From NCBI GenBank assembly GCA_024196135.1, contig JAMQCK010001250.1, positions 1 to 10,410 of the forward strand: DNA of 10,410 nucleotides. The letters run 5' to 3'. The DNA is from Pleurotus ostreatus/Saccharomyces cerevisiae fusant. Taxonomy: Eukaryota > Opisthokonta. The notes under the pieces are model-generated. The model searched no databases. It saw nothing but the letters and a program-made list of their open reading frames with translations, and was not told the DNA's origin. The position numbers and the translations under genes are program-made. This document shows positions 7,373 through 10,410 of this stretch, piece by piece; the stretch's first letter is position 1, and the number at the start of each line of letters is the position of its first letter.

Positions 7373-9625
7373 ATGTCAAATACTTCAGAAGTAGGTGGCA
7401 AGCTTAGGAATGTTGTAAGTCGCGCCGTACTATCCATTTGAAGTTGACTGATATATTGTGCAGGTCCAAGATGCGGTGGAACACTGGAAGTCAGAGACAG
7501 AGTCCGAGGCCCATCAGGTACATAGTCTCGAACTCCATCTCTTTCAACCGCATACTTAGTCCCCTACCAGATCTTCCGCTCCTCCGCGGGACATCAAGCC
7601 AAGACCGTTATGCCGCAGACGGTAAATCCAGACGAAGAGACCGTCCCCGGAATCGTACATCCAGGCAGCACCGGCGTAATCTACTGCTCTGACCGAGCGA
7701 CCGCCAACGGGTTCACCTATGCCACCAAGCACGAGTGGGCGAACCTTGGGCAGGGCGCACCAGAAGCTGGGCCAATTCCTGGCGGATTCGAGCGTCCCAG
7801 TTCGATACCTGTCCCTGAGGAGTCGTTGGAGTATGCCCCTACGACTGGCGTGAAAGGTGAGTCATTTTTCCTGTATTACCCTGAGGCGCGAGGCTGAATG
7901 CCGCAGAACTACGCACCGCCGTCGCGAACCTCTACAACGAAACGTACAGGAAGGGAAAGGCGAGCCAGTACACTCACGAGAACGTCTGCATCGTACCCGG
8001 CGGCCGGACTGGACTATCCCGTGTTGCGTCCGTCATCGGGAATGTGTACACTGTGAGCACGCATTGGACCTTCGCGGTCTCATTGGTAGACCTTTTCTTC
8101 CATCTCTAACTCTTTTCCATTCCTACATAGTCGTACCAAATCCCGGATTACACGGCGTATGACCAGGTCTTGGCGTCCTTCCGTCGCCTCGTCCCGGTGC
8201 CTACTGTGTAAGTTGATGCTTGCAAGTGCTATATCATGCTGACTTCGTTCCAGTTTGGACGCTGGGGTGTGTTGAGAGGAGTTTGGTTGTTGTATCGTAC
8301 TCTGATCTTGTGATTAGGCCAAGTACACGCTTGACGTCGAGCGACTGAAAGTAGGTCGATATCGTTCTTGGGTCAGTCTTGGTCGCGCTCAACATATCAC
8401 AGCGGGACGTGGAAGGCCAAGGGTTTGCGGTCGTGCTCATGTCGAACCCAAGGAATCCTACTGGCCAAGTCATCAAGTGTGTATTCTAATTGGCCTTTTG
8501 CCTGGCCGGTCCTAACTACCTGCAGGGGGGACAAGCTGAAAGAACTAGTGGAAATTAGCCGCGACGGCGCGACCCTCATTCTCGACGAGGTAAGTGCTCG
8601 GCTTCGAGTTGCGTCCGCCCGGGCTGATGCACTCTACAGTTTTACTCCTGGTACGTATATCCGGAGGAAGGAGAAGAGTTTGGCCAGTCCGTGTCGTCAG
8701 CCGAGGTGAGCAAAGAAGACGATCTACGATGTTCTCGACTGATAGACTGACGTCTTTAGTACATCGAGGACGTGAGCGAGGTGCGTCTCCTTGTACCGGG
8801 GGTACCGATCCATCTGTTTTAACACTGCATAGGACTCGGTAATAATCATAGACGGGCTCACAAAGGTTGTAATGCCGCCGTTTTACTAAGGCTCTCGTCT
8901 TATCCCTGCCTTGCAGAATTGGCGACTTCCAGGCTGGCGCGTCTGCTGGGTAGTAGGCCCGAAGAATCTCATCACGGCCCTGTCGCAGTCTGGTCAGCCC
9001 TTTCGTGCGTTGCTAGTGCCACGGCTCATTCATTATTCCATACAGGCTCCTTCCTCGATGGCGGCGCAAGCCATCCGTAAGTGCCTTCCAATGCACATCG
9101 TTACAAACTGCTGCTAATCATCGCGTAGCCTCCAACTCGCCGCCATCCCCATGCTAGAACCCACCCGCGTCCACCAGGACAAAATCGCCCTCCAGAAACA
9201 CTTCAAAGCCAAACGCGACCACGTCCTCGCCCGACTCGACGCCCTCGGGCTCACCGCGCACGCGGCGCCCTCCAGCACCTTCTACATCTGGCTCGACCTC
9301 TCCGCGCTGCCGCCGCCGCTCAACAACGGCCTTACCTTCTTCGAGGAGTTGCTGAAGGAGAAGACCATCGTCGTGCCGGGGATATTCTTCGATATCAACC
9401 CTGCGCATCGGAGGAATTTGTTCCACTCGCCGTGTCATGCGTTTGTGAGGTTGTCGTTTGGGCCGCCGGTGGAGGATTTGAATAGAGGTGAGTTTAGCGA
9501 GTGGAGGGGAATGGAGAGAGAGGAGAGCTGATGCGGAATTGATAGGTCTGGACGCTATCGAGCGCGTCTTGAAGAAGGTGGAGCAAGGAGGCACGATTGG
9601 CCAAGGATACAAGAAGGCAAGTTGA
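7373..9625 (+). CDS. PLP-dependent aminotransferase, class I/II (fold type I)
   Basis: Sixteen exons encode 484 residues: 7373-7414, 7464-7517, 7571-7856, 7907-8052, 8131-8207, 8254-8266, 8318-8350, 8403-8476, 8526-8589, 8640-8705, 8760-8780, 8833-8865, 8917-8992, 9046-9076, 9129-9487, 9546-9625. All 15 introns are GT-AG, 46-78 nt, and the frame closes at TGA. The protein should transfer an amino group using pyridoxal phosphate. Residues match aspartate aminotransferase landmarks: Asn235 in NPRNPTG, Asp262 and Tyr265 in LDEFYSWY, the Schiff-base Lys303 in DGLTKNWRLPGWR, Arg311 eight residues later, and a carboxylate-binding Arg446 in FVRLSFGP. A Gly-rich VPGGRTGLS stretch fits the cofactor phosphate region. 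The start at 7373 has context ACACCATG. Substrate cannot be told; aromatic, aspartate-like or ACC-synthase-like activities are all possible. Length is a little over the usual 400-450. Confidence 0.88.
8254..8266 (+). other. 13-nt microexon (exon 6 of the aminotransferase)
   Basis: The exon lies between CCAG and GTGTGTTGAG and encodes the end of Val-Leu-Asp-Ala-Gly. Joining exon 5 directly to exon 7 would shift the frame, so this exon or an equivalent is needed. It precedes AKYTLDVERLK, a normal-looking family block. Confidence 0.65.
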
Positions 9626-10266
9626 TTTACCTTCCGCCACCGGAGGCTGAAGCTGACCCTAAGTCAGAGTCTGGCCAAGTCAGTCGACGACCACGTCTAA
9701 AGCAGTCTCGGAATCTCTACCAGTTTCGGACTCCGTTAAATATCTCATGTACTTGACTACGACCCTGGACGCGGTGCAGCACCAGTCGGGGTTTCGCGTA
9801 TATCGGGTGGTGTAAGTTGGTTGTAGAGAAGGTCAGAATCGCTACCCTTGCCGTAAGGTATTGCTATAATTGTACACGTCGTATATACATATCCCCAGGC
9901 GTAAGTAAGTATAAGAAGATACCAGTGAGTATGAGAAAATACCCGTGAATTACTCTACAGCGTCCGAAATCCCTGCGTCCCTGCCAGATCCTATCTCAGG
10001 GCGAGGGGGTGAACCTTGAGTATGTCGATTAGGCGGTCCCGGAGGTGAATAGTAGGTCGTGAAGGTCGTCAAGCGCTTCCTGATGATGGCGGAGGACGCT
10101 GCCGGTCGCGCTGGGAGGGCAGGGACGTGCGGTGCGACGTCTGCCACGTCCCAGCGGCACTGGTCTGCTGGTCGATGCGGGGGCGAGCGCCGCGCCGCGC
10201 CGCCAGGGCGCTACGCGCCAGTACCGCAGGCACTGGTCGCCCGAGGACTGCTCCTCTCCCCCCGCC
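9626..10266. other. Spacer between convergent aminotransferase and right-edge gene
   Basis: These 641 bases include the 3' ends of two convergent genes. AT-rich sequence at about 9860-9950 could hold the polyadenylation region. A minus-strand open frame at 9950-10147 is proline-rich, has no recognisable domain and is not called. The part from about 10090 to 10266 is very GC-rich. Confidence 0.45.
9908..9947 (+). repeat. 20-bp imperfect tandem repeat
   Basis: AGTATAAGAAGATACCAGTG (9908-9927) is followed directly by AGTATGAGAAAATACCCGTG (9928-9947), with three mismatches in 20. It lies about 280 bases after the aminotransferase stop, in non-coding sequence. Confidence 0.75.
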
Positions 10267-10410
10267 CTATACCACGTTCACACGTATGGGCTGCTGCGCC
10301 TTGGCGATGTCGACGCTGATGACGGAGCGGCGGCTGTCGCCGTTCGTGATCCAGACGTTCTCGGCGGCGGTCTTGATGGGGGCGGGGCGGGGTACGGGCA
10401 TCGGTTTCGT
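10267..10410 (-). CDS. C-terminal end of an unidentified protein (start outside window)
   Basis: Reading the minus strand from the right edge gives 47 codons followed by TAG (10269-10267). It ends in ENVWITNGDSRRSVISVDIA and then KAQQPIRVNVV. Nearly every third codon position is C or G over the first 40 codons, as expected of coding sequence in this genome, and codon choice is unlike the spacer. I do not recognise the family. An intron beginning at one of the GT sites in the last codons (about 10275-10284) cannot be excluded, in which case the true end would be further left. Confidence 0.45.
   Translation of the reverse strand, partial: TKPMPVPRPAPIKTAAENVWITNGDSRRSVISVDIAKAQQPIRVNVV

Noticed and set aside
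9154..9612. Minus-strand open frame of 152 codons
   Set aside because: Antisense to aminotransferase exon 15, which carries the conserved Arg446 region.
9950..10147. Proline-rich minus-strand open frame as an exon of the right-edge gene
   Set aside because: No convincing splice pair joins it to 10267-10410 and the sequence is low in complexity; left uncalled.
1..10410. tRNA, rRNA, CRISPR or bacterial-style operon signals
   Set aside because: None recognised by eye; the intron-rich eukaryotic genes make CRISPR and operons implausible. A covariance-model search was not possible here.

Overview
The window reads as nuclear DNA of a filamentous basidiomycete, most likely an Agaricomycete. Coding sequence is broken by many short GT-AG introns (mostly 46-60 nt, often with a CTGAC/CTAAC-type branch site shortly before the AG). 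The genes are compact and on both strands. One gene carries the DUF6535 membrane domain, which I know mainly from mushroom-forming fungi. All gene models below were built by hand from splice signals and reading-frame continuity; no alignment was run.

Layout, left to right. (1) 1-1283, plus strand: 3' part of the gene for the TFIIH core subunit p62/Tfb1, seven exons visible. (2) 1585-2484, plus: a DJ-1/PfpI-family gene of 229 residues in five exons (copy 1). (3) 2655-5115, minus: a three-exon DUF6535 membrane protein, convergent with copy 1. (4) 5116-6078: a 963-base spacer with no convincing gene, lying between the DUF6535 start and copy 2. (5) 6079-7074, plus: a second DJ-1/PfpI gene (copy 2), also 229 residues, with exon lengths identical to copy 1. 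(6) 7373-9625, plus: a 16-exon, 484-residue PLP-dependent class I/II aminotransferase whose key active-site residues are all visible. (7) 9626-10266: spacer with a 20-bp tandem repeat. (8) 10267-10410, minus: the 3' end of a further gene that leaves the window.

The most interesting part is the DJ-1/PfpI pair. The two copies share exon lengths (208, 81, 96, 171 and 134 nt) and intron positions. Every intron is phase 1 and splits a glycine codon. They also share a core-promoter-like block. They differ at the RNA level: copy 2 needs a GC-AG intron, has a 21-bp duplication across its start codon, and has an enlarged repeat-containing last intron. Copy 1 has two introns that are stop-free and a multiple of three long. 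The family resembles bacterial isonitrile hydratase (Asp near the N terminus, Cys in a VCTG elbow), so a role in nitrogen or sulfur metabolism beside the aminotransferase is conceivable. Nothing in the window proves that they work together. I see no defence system, mobile element with intact ends, or wholly new system.
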